DNA from: a virus
Direction: 5' to 3' (one strand)
DNA: 45,662 nucleotides
Virus record (IMG/VR): IMGVR_UViG_3300045932_000167
Location: 1 to 45,662 of that record
A model generated the notes under the pieces. It saw only the letters and a list, made by a program, of their open reading frames with translations. It searched no databases and had not been told where the DNA came from. Below, piece after piece: positions 7,456 through 15,666 of the stretch. A program made the position numbers and the translations under genes. Position 1 is the first letter of the stretch. The number at the start of each line of letters is the position of its first letter.

Positions 7456-8889
7456 ATGCTGGGCCTTCCCGCAGTTCGGCGCGTCTTGGATGCATTCGCG
7501 CAGCCCTTCCGCGCGCCCGTCGCCAGATCGGACGTGCCGGCAACCACGCCGGCACCGCCCGCTGGCTATATCCTGCCGTTGGGCGGCGGATACATTCCGG
7601 CGAGCTGGCCGGTCAATTTCTGGCAGATGGGCTATGACCCGCTGTCCCACGATGCGTCGTCGGTCGTCTACGGCTGCATCGCCGCCTACGCGCAGACCGT
7701 CGCGATGTGCCCTCCCGCGCATTGGCGCTCGACCGGCGACGGCGGTCGCGAGATGGTCACCACCTCGGCGCTGTCGCGGATCCTGCGCAAGCCGAATTTC
7801 TATCAGTCGCCATCGGACTTCTTCCTCTACCTGACCGACTGTCTCTACCGGCAGGGCGAGGCCTTCGGCCTGGCGCTGCGCAACGAGCGGTTCGAGATCA
7901 ACCAGATCCACCTGATGAACCCGCGGCTCTGTTTTGCGCGGGTCGCGGTCACCGGGGATCTTTTCTACACGCTGGGCGGCAACGAGATCGTCGAGCGGAT
8001 GTTCGAGGGCGAACGCTACCTCCTCGACGCCGTGCCGGCCCGCGATGTCCTGCACGTCCGCCTGCCCGATCCCCGCAACCCGCTGAAGGGCTGCCCACCG
8101 CTCGAGGCCTCGCTGATCGAGCGTGCCGCCTCGGAGGCGATGGTGCAGCAGGCGCTCGCCTACGCCAACAATCAGGGTCGCCCGTCGGGGGTGCTGTCGA
8201 CCGAGGCGGATCTCAACGAGGAGCAGGTCACGTTTCTGCGGATGCTCTGGGACAAGCAGACCAAGGGTGTCAACCAGGGCGGCACGCCGATCCTGACCAA
8301 CGGCCTCAAGTGGGAGTCGGCGGTCATGAACTCGCGCGACGCCCAGATCGCCGAGTTTTTGAAGTTGTCGGATGCGCGCATCGCCACCGCCTATCGGGTG
8401 CCGCAGGCACTTCTCAGCCTAGAGCCGCAGGGGCCGCAAACCTCGACCGAGGCCCTGATGCAGTACTGGGTCGCCACCGGTCTGGGGTTTGCCGCCAACC
8501 ATATCGAGGAAGCGTTCGGGCTGCTGTTCGGCCTCGCCGGCCAGCCGATCGAATACATGGAAATGGATTTCGAGGCGCTGCTCCGAGCCAACTTCCGAGA
8601 TCGCATGGAAGGTCTCGCCCGCGCGGTGCAGGGCGGCATCTTTGCTCCCAACGAAGCCCGCGCCCGCGAAGAGCTGCCGAAGAAGCCCTACGGCGACGAA
8701 CCCCGCGTGCAGCAACAGGTCGTGCCGCTGAGCGCCTGGGCGCAAACGCCGCCCGCCACCCCCGCCCCGGATGCGCCCCCGTCCTCACCGCCAGCCGGAG
8801 ATGAACCGAATGTCGACGGCAGCACCCAGGAGCAATTCGATTGGGTCCGGGCCATCAACGATGCCGCCGATCGATATCGGGCCGCGTGA
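7456..8889 (+). CDS. Portal protein (HK97 family)
   Basis: This 477-residue protein forms the ring at the head vertex through which DNA passes. Typical portal features are the N-terminal [15 protein letters not shown] segment, the wing region, LERI-type helices around residues 215-260 ([20 protein letters not shown]), and the diagnostic [20 protein letters not shown] at about 315-335 followed by [20 protein letters not shown]. The C-terminus is proline-rich and disordered. In most HK97-like phages portal lies between terminase and protease; here it follows capsid and six small or accessory genes. The 3' end overlaps the collagen-like gene. Confidence 0.93.
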   Translation: MLGLPAVRRVLDAFAQPFRAPVARSDVPATTPAPPAGYILPLGGGYIPASWPVNFWQMGYDPLSHDASSVVYGCIAAYAQTVAMCPPAHWRSTGDGGREMVTTSALSRILRKPNFYQSPSDFFLYLTDCLYRQGEAFGLALRNERFEINQIHLMNPRLCFARVAVTGDLFYTLGGNEIVERMFEGERYLLDAVPARDVLHVRLPDPRNPLKGCPPLEASLIERAASEAMVQQALAYANNQGRPSGVLSTEADLNEEQVTFLRMLWDKQTKGVNQGGTPILTNGLKWESAVMNSRDAQIAEFLKLSDARIATAYRVPQALLSLEPQGPQTSTEALMQYWVATGLGFAANHIEEAFGLLFGLAGQPIEYMEMDFEALLRANFRDRMEGLARAVQGGIFAPNEARAREELPKKPYGDEPRVQQQVVPLSAWAQTPPATPAPDAPPSSPPAGDEPNVDGSTQEQFDWVRAINDAADRYRAA

Positions 8890-10240
8890 GGTCTTCGCCG
8901 ACGCGCTGGGTCGGGTGCTGGAGCAGGTCAGGCAGGAGTTCCGGGTAGACCGGCAACTGATGCAGGCCGAGTACGGTCGCACCGTCGCCGAGCTCCGCGC
9001 CGAAGTTTCCGAGCTGAAACTGAAGCTCAACGAGATCATGGCCGAGCGGCTGGCGCAGCTGCATGACGGCAAGGACGGCGAGCCGGGGCCGCAAGGTGAT
9101 CCAGGCCCGCAAGGTGAAAAAGGCGAGCCGGGCGCGGCCGGCGACCAAGGGGTTCCGGGTGAGCGCGGTGAGCCGGGCGAGCAGGGGCCTCCCGGCGAGA
9201 AGGGTGAGCCGGGCGAGCGCGGCGAGGCTGGAGAGCGCGGTGAACCGGGCGAGGCTATCAGAGGTGCACCGGGCGAGACGGGCGATCCTGGGCCTCCAGG
9301 CGCCGCCGGAGAGCGCGGTGAACCGGGCGCCCCGGGTGAACGCGGCGAGCCAGGATCTCCGGGTGAGCGCGGTGAGCCTGGCGAGCAGGGGCCGCAAGGG
9401 GTTGCGGGCGAGCGCGGCGAGCGCGGCGAGCCGGGCGCACCGGGTGAGCCGGGGTCTCCGGGCGAGCGCGGTGAGCCGGGCCAGGAGGGGCCGTCGGGGC
9501 CACCGGGTGAGAAAGGTGATCCAGGGGATCCGGGCGAGCGCGGTGAGCGCGGGGAGCCGGGTGACCGCGGCGAGCCGGGCGAGAAAGGTGATCCGGGCCA
9601 GGAGGGCATGCAAGGCCAACCGGGGGAGCCGGGGCCTCCGGGCGAGCGCGGCGAGCCGGGGATACCGGGAGAACGCGGCGAGGCGGGGGTCGCTGGGGAA
9701 CGCGGCGATCCCGGCCCAGCGGGCGAGCGCGGCGAGGCCGGGCCTCCCGGCAAGCTGGCCGGCGTCAAGCCCTGGGCGCGCGGTGTTCACTACGAGAGCG
9801 ATGTCGTGACGCATCTCGGCTCGACCTGGTGCGCGCTGCGCGACACCGGAGAGGAACCGCCACACGGCGACTGGCTCCTCGTCGCCGAGCGCGGCCAGGA
9901 CGCTCCCGTGGGCGAGGTCAGAGGCAGCTATGACCCGACAGCGAAATACCGGCGGTTCGACATCGTCGCCTACAACGGCTCCGAGTGGCGGGCAAAGGTC
10001 GATGACCCCGGACAACTCCCCGGAGACGGGTGGGCGTTATCTGCACAGAAAGGCGACCGCGGCCGACGCGGCGAACCCGGCGAGCAAGGCCCGCCAGGAC
10101 CGCAAGGGAAGGCGGGGGCGACGATCAGCGAGTGGCTGACCGAAGGCTACCGCGCCATCCCGGTGCTGAGCGACGGCACGCTGGGGCCGGCTCTCAATCT
10201 GCGCGAGTTCTTTGAGGCCTACCATGGCGAGGCGCGCTGA
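8810..10240 (+). CDS. Collagen-like fibre protein with carbohydrate-binding-like modules
   Basis: From the ATG at 8810 this is 476 residues. Residues 1-85 are helical ([12 protein letters not shown]...[18 protein letters not shown]), a likely trimeric coiled coil. About 225 residues of nearly perfect Gly-X-Y repeats follow ([19 protein letters not shown] and on), then two copies of a W/Y-GDxV-x-GSxW module resembling CBM5/12 chitin-type binding folds ([19 protein letters not shown] and [15 protein letters not shown]). A second short collagen block and a globular end close the protein. It is probably a trimeric virion fibre. GGAG stands 9 bases before the chosen ATG; ATGs at 8771, 8801 and 8858 are alternatives. 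It overlaps portal by 80 bases. Confidence 0.82.
   Translation: MSTAAPRSNSIGSGPSTMPPIDIGPREVFADALGRVLEQVRQEFRVDRQLMQAEYGRTVAELRAEVSELKLKLNEIMAERLAQLHDGKDGEPGPQGDPGPQGEKGEPGAAGDQGVPGERGEPGEQGPPGEKGEPGERGEAGERGEPGEAIRGAPGETGDPGPPGAAGERGEPGAPGERGEPGSPGERGEPGEQGPQGVAGERGERGEPGAPGEPGSPGERGEPGQEGPSGPPGEKGDPGDPGERGERGEPGDRGEPGEKGDPGQEGMQGQPGEPGPPGERGEPGIPGERGEAGVAGERGDPGPAGERGEAGPPGKLAGVKPWARGVHYESDVVTHLGSTWCALRDTGEEPPHGDWLLVAERGQDAPVGEVRGSYDPTAKYRRFDIVAYNGSEWRAKVDDPGQLPGDGWALSAQKGDRGRRGEPGEQGPPGPQGKAGATISEWLTEGYRAIPVLSDGTLGPALNLREFFEAYHGEAR
9066..9750 (+). repeat. Collagen-coding Gly-X-Y repeat tract
   Basis: About 680 bases made of 9- and 18-base coding repeats for Gly-Glu-Arg-Gly-Glu-Pro-type units (GAGCGCGGTGAGCCGGGC and close variants). 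Such direct repeats favour slippage and length change between isolates. The antisense strand stays open as a by-product of the repeat. Confidence 0.9.
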
Positions 10241-10806
10241 TGGCCTACGAACTGGTCACAGCGCCCACCACCGAGGTGATCACCCTTGAGCAGGCGAAAC
10301 TGCACCTCAAGGTCGACACCTCGGCCGACGACGACCTGATCACCATGCTGATCATGGCGGCGCGCAATCGGTACGAAGGCCCCTACGGGATCTACGGCTC
10401 GGCTTTTCTGACGCAGACCTGGGACTATTTCGCCGACTCATTCCCGGCGACCGGCCTTGAGATCACCTTTGGCCCGGTCCAGTCGGTCGAGGAGGTCGGG
10501 TACAGCGACAGCAGCGGCAACACCGTGGTCATGGATCCCTCGGCCTATCAGGTGGACAAGGTCAGCGTCCCGGCGCGGATCGTGATCCCCGGTACCGTCC
10601 CAGTGTCGAGCGGGCTCAACTCGGTCAAGGTGCGCCTCAAGGTCGGCTACGGCGACACGGCGGACAAGGTGCCGCCCCTGGTCGTGCAGGTGATGCTGGT
10701 GGCGATCGGCTACTGGTACGCCAACCGCGGCGGCTACGGCAGCAGCAACTTCCCGGCCTGGATCGACCAGCTGGGGCTGCCGGCAAAGCGCCGCTGGGCG
10801 ATGTGA
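10240..10806 (+). CDS. Head-tail connector protein (gp6-like)
   Basis: This 188-residue protein starts with the conserved adaptor pattern VITLEQAKLHLKVDTSADDDLITMLIMAARNRYE, read here in parts: TLEQAKLHLKV, then DDDLITMLI, then AARNRYE. This is typical of HK97 gp6 / phiE125 gp8-type connectors that bind beneath the portal. The middle is beta-rich and the C-terminus (PPLVVQVMLVAIGYWYANRG) is the usual helix. Start and upstream stop share a base (TGATG). It begins a run of connector genes in the standard order. Confidence 0.87.
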   Translation: MAYELVTAPTTEVITLEQAKLHLKVDTSADDDLITMLIMAARNRYEGPYGIYGSAFLTQTWDYFADSFPATGLEITFGPVQSVEEVGYSDSSGNTVVMDPSAYQVDKVSVPARIVIPGTVPVSSGLNSVKVRLKVGYGDTADKVPPLVVQVMLVAIGYWYANRGGYGSSNFPAWIDQLGLPAKRRWAM

Positions 10807-10807
10807 C

Positions 10808-11158
10808 ATGCTCACCACCAGCGGGCTCGCGCCCTCGATCGGCGAATTGAGCCACCGGGTCGATCTACAACGCCGCACCGACGCCCCGGATGCGGCGACC
10901 GGCGGCACCGTCGAGGCCTACGCCAAGATCGCCACCGTCTGGGCCAGGGTCGAGGCGATTTCCGGTTCGCTCTATTTCGCCAGCCAGCAGGTCGAGACCG
11001 GCACGACGCACGCCATCACCGTGCGCTACCGCAGCGACTGGCGGCTCGTCGAGTACATCCGCTGGGATCGCCGCAGCTTCCGGGTTGAGCGGTGCCGCGA
11101 TCTGGAAGGCCGCGAATACCAAGAGTTCCTCTGCGAGGAAATTGAGACTGAAACCTGA
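10808..11158 (+). CDS. Head closure / head-tail joining protein
   Basis: This 116-residue protein has the familiar head-tail joining pattern: IGELSHRVDLQRRTDAPD at the start, then VWARVEAISGSLYFASQQ and THAITVRYRSDW, with a final beta hairpin. This matches the phage_H_T_join family (SPP1 gp16 / HK97 gp7-like). These proteins form a ring under the connector and close the channel after packaging. It follows the connector gene by 1 base and shares its last base with the start of the next gene. Confidence 0.87.
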   Translation: MLTTSGLAPSIGELSHRVDLQRRTDAPDAATGGTVEAYAKIATVWARVEAISGSLYFASQQVETGTTHAITVRYRSDWRLVEYIRWDRRSFRVERCRDLEGREYQEFLCEEIETET

Positions 11159-11601
11159 TGCCGATCCAGTTTGTCACCGACGCCAGTCAAGCCACCCGCG
11201 GTCTGTTCTCGGTCGCCGACTTTGCCGATCTGGCGCGCCGGCCGATCCGCGCGGCGCTGCGCGAGACGGCGCAGGATGTCATGGTCGATGCCAAGGCCAG
11301 TATGCCCGATCGCGGGGGGCGACCGTCGCGCCCCGGCGAGACGCCGACCCGGCAGACCGGGAAACTGGTAGCAGCGCTGATGACGAAGCAGCCGGCCTCG
11401 CGCCGCAACGCCGAGCGGGCGTATGTGACGACGCCGCCGGGCGACGAGTACCGCTACGCCTGGATGCTGGAAAGCGGGTTCCCCCGCATCGGCGGGCCGC
11501 GCCCGTTCTTGGTGCCGGCGCGGCAGCGGCATGTTGCCGACTTTGTCACCCGCGTCGAAGCCGCCCTCGAGGAGGCGGCGCGGCAGACCAACCGCCGATG
11601 A
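11158..11601 (+). CDS. HK97 gp10-like tail completion protein
   Basis: This 147-residue protein has the HK97 gp10 layout: an N-terminal helix region (RPIRAALRETAQDVMVDAKASMP), a loop with GRPSRPGETPTRQTGKL, and a C-terminal YAWMLESGFPRIGGPRPFLVPA motif. The family acts at the neck, between head closure and tail tube. Gene order supports the assignment. The stop overlaps the next ATG (ATGA). Confidence 0.8.
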   Translation: MPIQFVTDASQATRGLFSVADFADLARRPIRAALRETAQDVMVDAKASMPDRGGRPSRPGETPTRQTGKLVAALMTKQPASRRNAERAYVTTPPGDEYRYAWMLESGFPRIGGPRPFLVPARQRHVADFVTRVEAALEEAARQTNRR

Positions 11602-12029
11602 AGCTGAAGCCGATCATCGATCAGCTAAAGGTCGCGACCACCAGCTTCAACGGGCGGATCGCCGGGGCGTCCGAATATGCCGCCGGGGTCGAAAGCACCC
11701 GCCTTGTCGTGCCCTGCGCTTTTGTCATGCGCGGCCAGGTCTTCACCGACGAAGCCCGCACTCTGGGCGAGGTCGTGCAGATGATGACCGAGGAGTTCGG
11801 CATCGCCGTCGCGGTCGACAACAGCCAGGACGAGCGCGGCCAGATGGCCGAGGAGCTGCTCGACGACATCCGCCAGGATCTGATCCAGGCGCTCCTCGGC
11901 TGGGCCCCTGACGAGACGCACAACGCGATGGAATACGGCGGCGACGTGCCGATCGAGATCAACCGGGGCCGGCTCTGGCGGCTCTTCGTGTTCCGCACTT
12001 CCGGGGCGATTGCCAGCCTCGACCTGTAG
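11598..12029 (+). CDS. Probable tail terminator protein
   Basis: This 143-residue protein occupies the slot between the gp10-like gene and the major tail protein, where siphoviruses place the tail terminator. It begins MKLKPIIDQLK and has an alpha/beta pattern, with ARTLGEVVQMMTEEFGIAV and DDIRQDLIQALLGW, plus a final beta strand pair. This resembles gp53-like terminators. Assignment is by order and general pattern rather than by a distinctive motif. The start is fixed by the ATGA overlap. Confidence 0.65.
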   Translation: MKLKPIIDQLKVATTSFNGRIAGASEYAAGVESTRLVVPCAFVMRGQVFTDEARTLGEVVQMMTEEFGIAVAVDNSQDERGQMAEELLDDIRQDLIQALLGWAPDETHNAMEYGGDVPIEINRGRLWRLFVFRTSGAIASLDL

Positions 12030-12071
12030 CACCCGCTACCCCGCTTCCAAAACCTGTCTGGAGTAACCGCG

Positions 12072-12365
12072 ATGCCGGAAGATGTCGTGCGCGAAGCCGT
12101 TGTTGTGCGCTATGCGGTGACGCATGAGCTGACGCCGGAAGGCACCCTGATCATCGTCGAAGATCAGGTGGTGACCGACCCGCCGCCCGATTTGCCGCTC
12201 GGGGAAGAGGTGCCGGCCGATCCTATCGTCCCCGACACGCCGCCGGTCGACCCGCCGCCGGGCACCACCACTACGAGCGGCACCGTCAGCACCAGCAGCT
12301 GGGCGGCCCCGACGCCAACGCCCGCCCCTGCGCCTGCGCCAACCTCTACGGACTCGGAGGTCTGA
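12072..12365 (+). CDS. Proline-rich hypothetical protein
   Basis: This 97-residue protein has a short beta-like N-terminal half (VVVRYAVTHELTPEGTLIIV) and a low-complexity Pro/Thr/Ala C-terminal half with repeated DPP, PVDPPPG and PTPAPAP. It lies between the terminator and the first major tail gene. It may be a minor virion or assembly protein; no family is recognised. Confidence 0.6.
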   Translation: MPEDVVREAVVVRYAVTHELTPEGTLIIVEDQVVTDPPPDLPLGEEVPADPIVPDTPPVDPPPGTTTTSGTVSTSSWAAPTPTPAPAPAPTSTDSEV

Positions 12366-12368
12366 CCG

Positions 12369-13520
12369 ATGCCGACGCTGCTGTCGCGCAAGGCAGCGCT
12401 CTTATTCAAGATCGAGTCGACCGAGGGCGTCGATGCAGCGCCGGCCGCCGGCACAGATGGCATTCTGGTCGAGAACTGCAGGATCACGCTCAATCCCAAT
12501 ATCGTCGAGACGAACGAGGTCACTCCGTCACTCGACCCGTTCGATCCGATCGTCGGCGGCATGAGCGCGTCGATTGAGTTCGATGTCTACATGAAGGGCT
12601 CCGGGTCGGCGGTGACGCCGCCCGAATATGGCGATCTCCTCAAATGCTGCGGCTACGCCGAATGGATCGTTGGGCCGACACCGGGGGGCGGACCCGAGGT
12701 TTGCGGTGCCGGCGCTTCGACGGTGCAGGCGACTCTGGGGGCCTCGGCATCGACAAGCTCGCAGCAATATCGCGGGATGCCGGTCAATTTTACCGGCGCG
12801 GTCACGTTGAACACGTTTATTTGGGATTACAGCGCCGCGAAGGTTGCGAAGCTGACCGATACCGCTTCTGCCAACATCACCAACACCACGAGCTGGCAGA
12901 TCCCGGCGAACGTGACCTACGTTCCGGCTTCGAACGTACTCAGTTCGGGCACGATCCATTATTTCAACGACGGGCTGCGGTACGTTTTCCTCGGCAATCG
13001 GGGCACTGTCGCCTTTAACATCGTCTCGGGCGGACCGGCCAAGGCCAGCTTCCGCTTTATGGGGATGTTCAGCTCCAAGACCGATGTGGCATTGCCGGCG
13101 GTCACCTATGACGTGACCCGCCCGCCGATCTGGAAGGGTGGTTCCTGCACCATCGACTCGGCCCAGGCAGCCGCCGGCACTCTCAACCTCGACACCGGCA
13201 ATCAATTGGTGATGCCGGATAACCCGAACGCCCTGGAAGGTTTCGACCCGGCGATCATTACGCTGCGTCAGTTGCGGGGTTCGATCAACCCGAAGGAAAC
13301 CTTGGTCGCCACCAGGAACATCATGGCCGACTTCCGCTCCCAGACGAAGCGGCCGATCCACGCCAAGCTCGGCATAACCGCCGGCAACCGCATCGGCTTC
13401 ACCATCCCCGCCGCTTTGTACTTGAACGAAACGTACGGTGACAACAACGGCTACCGCATCGTCGATGTGCCGTTCGACATGACCGGGCAAGACTCGGGGA
13501 TGGTCATCTGCAGCTTCTGA
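12369..13520 (+). CDS. Major tail protein, copy 1
   Basis: This 383-residue protein is one of two tandem paralogs. N- and C-terminal thirds are nearly the same in both copies (KIESTEGVDA, TNEVTPSLDPFDPIVGGMS, GLRYVFLGNRGTVAFNIVSG, ETYGDNNGYRIVDVPFDMTG). The region about residues 85-200 differs strongly. Its place between terminator and chaperone genes, its size and its beta-rich pattern identify it as a tail tube protein. A terminator-like hairpin lies 8 bases after its stop. The start ATG is 3 bases after the upstream stop. Confidence 0.85.
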   Translation: MPTLLSRKAALLFKIESTEGVDAAPAAGTDGILVENCRITLNPNIVETNEVTPSLDPFDPIVGGMSASIEFDVYMKGSGSAVTPPEYGDLLKCCGYAEWIVGPTPGGGPEVCGAGASTVQATLGASASTSSQQYRGMPVNFTGAVTLNTFIWDYSAAKVAKLTDTASANITNTTSWQIPANVTYVPASNVLSSGTIHYFNDGLRYVFLGNRGTVAFNIVSGGPAKASFRFMGMFSSKTDVALPAVTYDVTRPPIWKGGSCTIDSAQAAAGTLNLDTGNQLVMPDNPNALEGFDPAIITLRQLRGSINPKETLVATRNIMADFRSQTKRPIHAKLGITAGNRIGFTIPAALYLNETYGDNNGYRIVDVPFDMTGQDSGMVICSF

Positions 13521-13527
13521 CGCTGAC

Positions 13528-13561
13528 CGACTGAACCACAGGCGTTCAGTCGCGCTTTTTT
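13528..13561 (+). terminator. Terminator-like hairpin between the two tail-tube genes
   Basis: CGACTGAAC at 13528-13536 and GTTCAGTCG at 13544-13552 form a perfect 9-base-pair stem with a 7-base loop, followed by CGC and six T at 13556-13561. This is a good intrinsic terminator shape. Inside a late operon it would be expected to act partially, giving more transcript for copy 1 than for genes downstream, unless phage antitermination is in force. Confidence 0.75.
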
Positions 13562-13583
13562 CACTTCCGACCGGAGACAGATC

Positions 13584-14735
13584 ATGCCGACGCTGCTGAC
13601 TCGCAGGGCCGCCGTGTTGTTCAAAATCGAAAGCACGGAAGGTGTCGATGCCGTTCCGGTAGCCGGCACCGATGGCGTTCTGGTGGAAAACCTCAGGATC
13701 ACGATGAACCCGAACATCGTGGAGACCAATGAGGTGACGCCCAGCCTCGACCCATTCGACCCGATCGTCGGCGGCATGAGCTCGTCAATCGAGTTCGATG
13801 TCTACATGAAGGGCTCGACAGCAGCGGCTACGGCGCCCGAGTGGGGCAAGCTTCTCAAATGCTGCGGCTACTCCGAGACCATCACCGCAGCGGCGGTCCC
13901 GGCGGCCCCGGAAGCCTGTGCGGCCGGCGGGACCACCATCCTCGCCAATCTCGGCGCAACTGCTGTTGCGACAGCGCAGCTCTACCGGGGGATGCCGCTC
14001 AACCTTACTGGCGCGAACACGCTGCAGACGTTCATCTACGACTACAGCGTCACCAAAGCCGCCAAGATCACTGATACGGCTTCGGTCGCGATCGTCGCCG
14101 CGACGCTCTACCAGATCATGCCCAACGTCCTCTATGTCCCGGCGTCGGGAGCGATCAGCAGCGGCACCTTCTATATCTTCAACGACGGGCTGCGGTACGT
14201 CTTCCTCGGTAACCGCGGCACCGTCGCCTTTAACATCGTGAGCGGCGGGCCCTGTAAAGCGTCCTTCCGCTTTATGGGCATGTTCGCGTCGAAAACGGAT
14301 TTGGCGCTGCCGACCGTCAGCTACGACGCGACCCGTCCGCCGATCTGGAAGGGCGGCGCCTGCACGATCAACAGCGCGGCGATGGCAGCCGGGACGCTGA
14401 ACTTGGACACCGGCAACCAGTTGGTGCAGCCGGATGACCCGAACATGCCCGAGGCGTTTGACCCGGCGATCATCCCGCTAAGGCAGCTGCGCGGCAGCAT
14501 CAACCCGAAGGAAACCTTGGTCGCGACGCGCGACATCATGGCCGACTTCCGCTCCCAAACCCGCCGGCCGATCCACGCGAAATACGGCATCACCGCCGGC
14601 AACCGCCTCGGCTTCACCGTGCCGGCGGCGCTCTACCTCAATGAGACCTACGGTGACAACAACGGCTACAGAATCGTGGACGTGCCCTTCGACATGACCG
14701 GCCAGGACTCTGGGCTGAGTATCTGCAGCTTCTAG
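13584..14735 (+). CDS. Major tail protein, copy 2
   Basis: This paralog of the gene just upstream has the same length (383 residues) and aligns to it almost without gaps. Differences concentrate at residues 85-200, for example TTILANLGATAVATAQLYRG here against STVQATLGASASTSSQQYRG in copy 1. The flanks stay nearly identical, including the DNNGYRIVDVPFDMTGQDSG end. It has its own ribosome site (GGAGACAG before ATG). Whether both are built into the tube, or one is a tip or minor form, cannot be told. Confidence 0.85.
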   Translation: MPTLLTRRAAVLFKIESTEGVDAVPVAGTDGVLVENLRITMNPNIVETNEVTPSLDPFDPIVGGMSSSIEFDVYMKGSTAAATAPEWGKLLKCCGYSETITAAAVPAAPEACAAGGTTILANLGATAVATAQLYRGMPLNLTGANTLQTFIYDYSVTKAAKITDTASVAIVAATLYQIMPNVLYVPASGAISSGTFYIFNDGLRYVFLGNRGTVAFNIVSGGPCKASFRFMGMFASKTDLALPTVSYDATRPPIWKGGACTINSAAMAAGTLNLDTGNQLVQPDDPNMPEAFDPAIIPLRQLRGSINPKETLVATRDIMADFRSQTRRPIHAKYGITAGNRLGFTVPAALYLNETYGDNNGYRIVDVPFDMTGQDSGLSICSF

Positions 14736-14744
14736 GAGGCTCCC

Positions 14745-15443
14745 TTGCTAGCGTTATCGACCAAGGACGCCGTGCGCTTTACGCCGGATCGGCTGAAGGA
14801 GCGCGACCCCGTCCCGGTGTTCCTGCTCAAGACCCCGTCGCTGCGCGACAAGATCGCGCTCGACGCCGAGGTGCAGGCCGAGGGCGTGCGCTACCCGCCC
14901 AACACCGAATACGCAGAGGTGCTGCGCGAGGCGGTCCTCGCCCAGGTGCTGGAGCGCGACCACCCGCAGCTTCTCGAGATCATCTTGGAATACGAGGCGG
15001 TCAACGAGGAAGGCAACCCGATCCCGGCCGAACTCACCGAGCGGATCGAGGAGATCGCCAAGGCGCTGCGCCCCTATCATCGCCCGCTGGCGCAGCTCGA
15101 GGCCGAGCGCACCCGCTATCTCGGCACCGCCTTCCTTGTCCGGGCCGAGATGTTCCTCCTCAAGATCGAGGGTGACCCCGAGGCGCCCGAGATCGAGCGC
15201 CGCTACGGGAAACTCACCGAGGACTGCCAGAACGCCATCGAACAGCGCTACGGGCAGGGGACGCTCTTCGCCATCGGCGGGCGGACGATCGAGATCACCC
15301 AGCCGACCGAGGACGAAAGAAAAAACTCGCCATCGCCGCCTGCATCGCCGCCCGACCCCGAGACTTCGACGGAGGAGCCACCGCCCCCGACGGCTCGGCG
15401 TGGGAGATCCTTGGGGAACGGTACGGGCGCAACCCCCGCCTAG
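14745..15443 (+). CDS. Tail assembly chaperone, upstream product (G-like)
   Basis: This 232-residue product of the unshifted frame starts at TTG 14745, with AGGAGG 7 to 12 bases upstream. It is helical and acidic (LRDKIALDAEVQAEGVRYPP, LTERIEEIAKALRPYHRP) and lies between tail tube and tape measure genes, the fixed position of lambda G-type chaperones that coat the tape measure during assembly. The C-terminal 40 residues after the slippery site are low-complexity Pro/Ser/Thr. The abundant unshifted form and a rare shifted form are expected. Confidence 0.83.
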   Translation: MLALSTKDAVRFTPDRLKERDPVPVFLLKTPSLRDKIALDAEVQAEGVRYPPNTEYAEVLREAVLAQVLERDHPQLLEIILEYEAVNEEGNPIPAELTERIEEIAKALRPYHRPLAQLEAERTRYLGTAFLVRAEMFLLKIEGDPEAPEIERRYGKLTEDCQNAIEQRYGQGTLFAIGGRTIEITQPTEDERKNSPSPPASPPDPETSTEEPPPPTARRGRSLGNGTGATPA

Positions 15444-15652
15444 ACCTGCCGCAGGTCTATTTCGAGGTGGTGCGGCTGTGGCGGCTGGCCTACCCGCCGC
15501 ACGGGCGCATCGTCGGGATGGCGGCGGGCATCATCCCCATCGTCGGGCACCTGCCGGAAGCCGGCGGCACTCTCGATCAGGCCTCCTGGGTGATGGAGGC
15601 CTTTGGTCTCTTAAACAGCTATGAGATGAAGTTCGCGCCGCCGCCGGGTTAA
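14745..15652 (+). CDS. Tail assembly chaperone, frameshift fusion (GT-like)
   Basis: A -1 shift at 15320-15326 joins 194 residues of the upstream frame to 108 residues read from 15326 to 15652, for a product of about 302 residues. The T-like part has a real protein pattern (SAWEILGERYGRNPRLDLPQ, VYFEVVRLWRLAYPPHGRIV, then MAAGIIPIVGHLPEAGG) and no start with a ribosome site of its own. This is the same arrangement as lambda G/GT and most siphoviruses. The T part binds tail tube subunits and the G part the tape measure. Confidence 0.85.
15320..15326 (+). promoter_or_regulatory. Programmed -1 frameshift site A AAA AAC
   Basis: The heptamer AAAAAAC lies in the exact X XXY YYZ phase of the upstream frame: codons AAA (15321) and AAC (15324). 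It is one of the most efficient bacterial -1 slippery sites. Slipping moves ribosomes into a frame open to 15652. G-C rich sequence follows and could form a stimulatory structure. Confidence 0.88.
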
Positions 15653-15654
15653 GG

Positions 15655-15666
15655 AAGGCCGGCCTT
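15655..15666. repeat. 12-base perfect palindrome between convergent genes
   Basis: AAGGCCGGCCTT fills the 13-base gap between the chaperone stop and the stop of the reverse membrane protein gene. It has no loop, so it is a poor hairpin on its own, but it could mark a junction of insertion. Confidence 0.4.

Noticed and set aside
8785-9768. Antisense frame reading GSPRSPG-type repeats over the collagen tract
   Set aside because: It is the mirror of Gly-X-Y codons. The sense protein has flanking globular domains and the proper gene context.
10890-12029. 379-residue frame covering connector genes and the tail terminator
   Set aside because: Only the part from 11598 is protein-like and coupled to its neighbour. 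The upstream part is an off-frame shadow of two head-tail genes.
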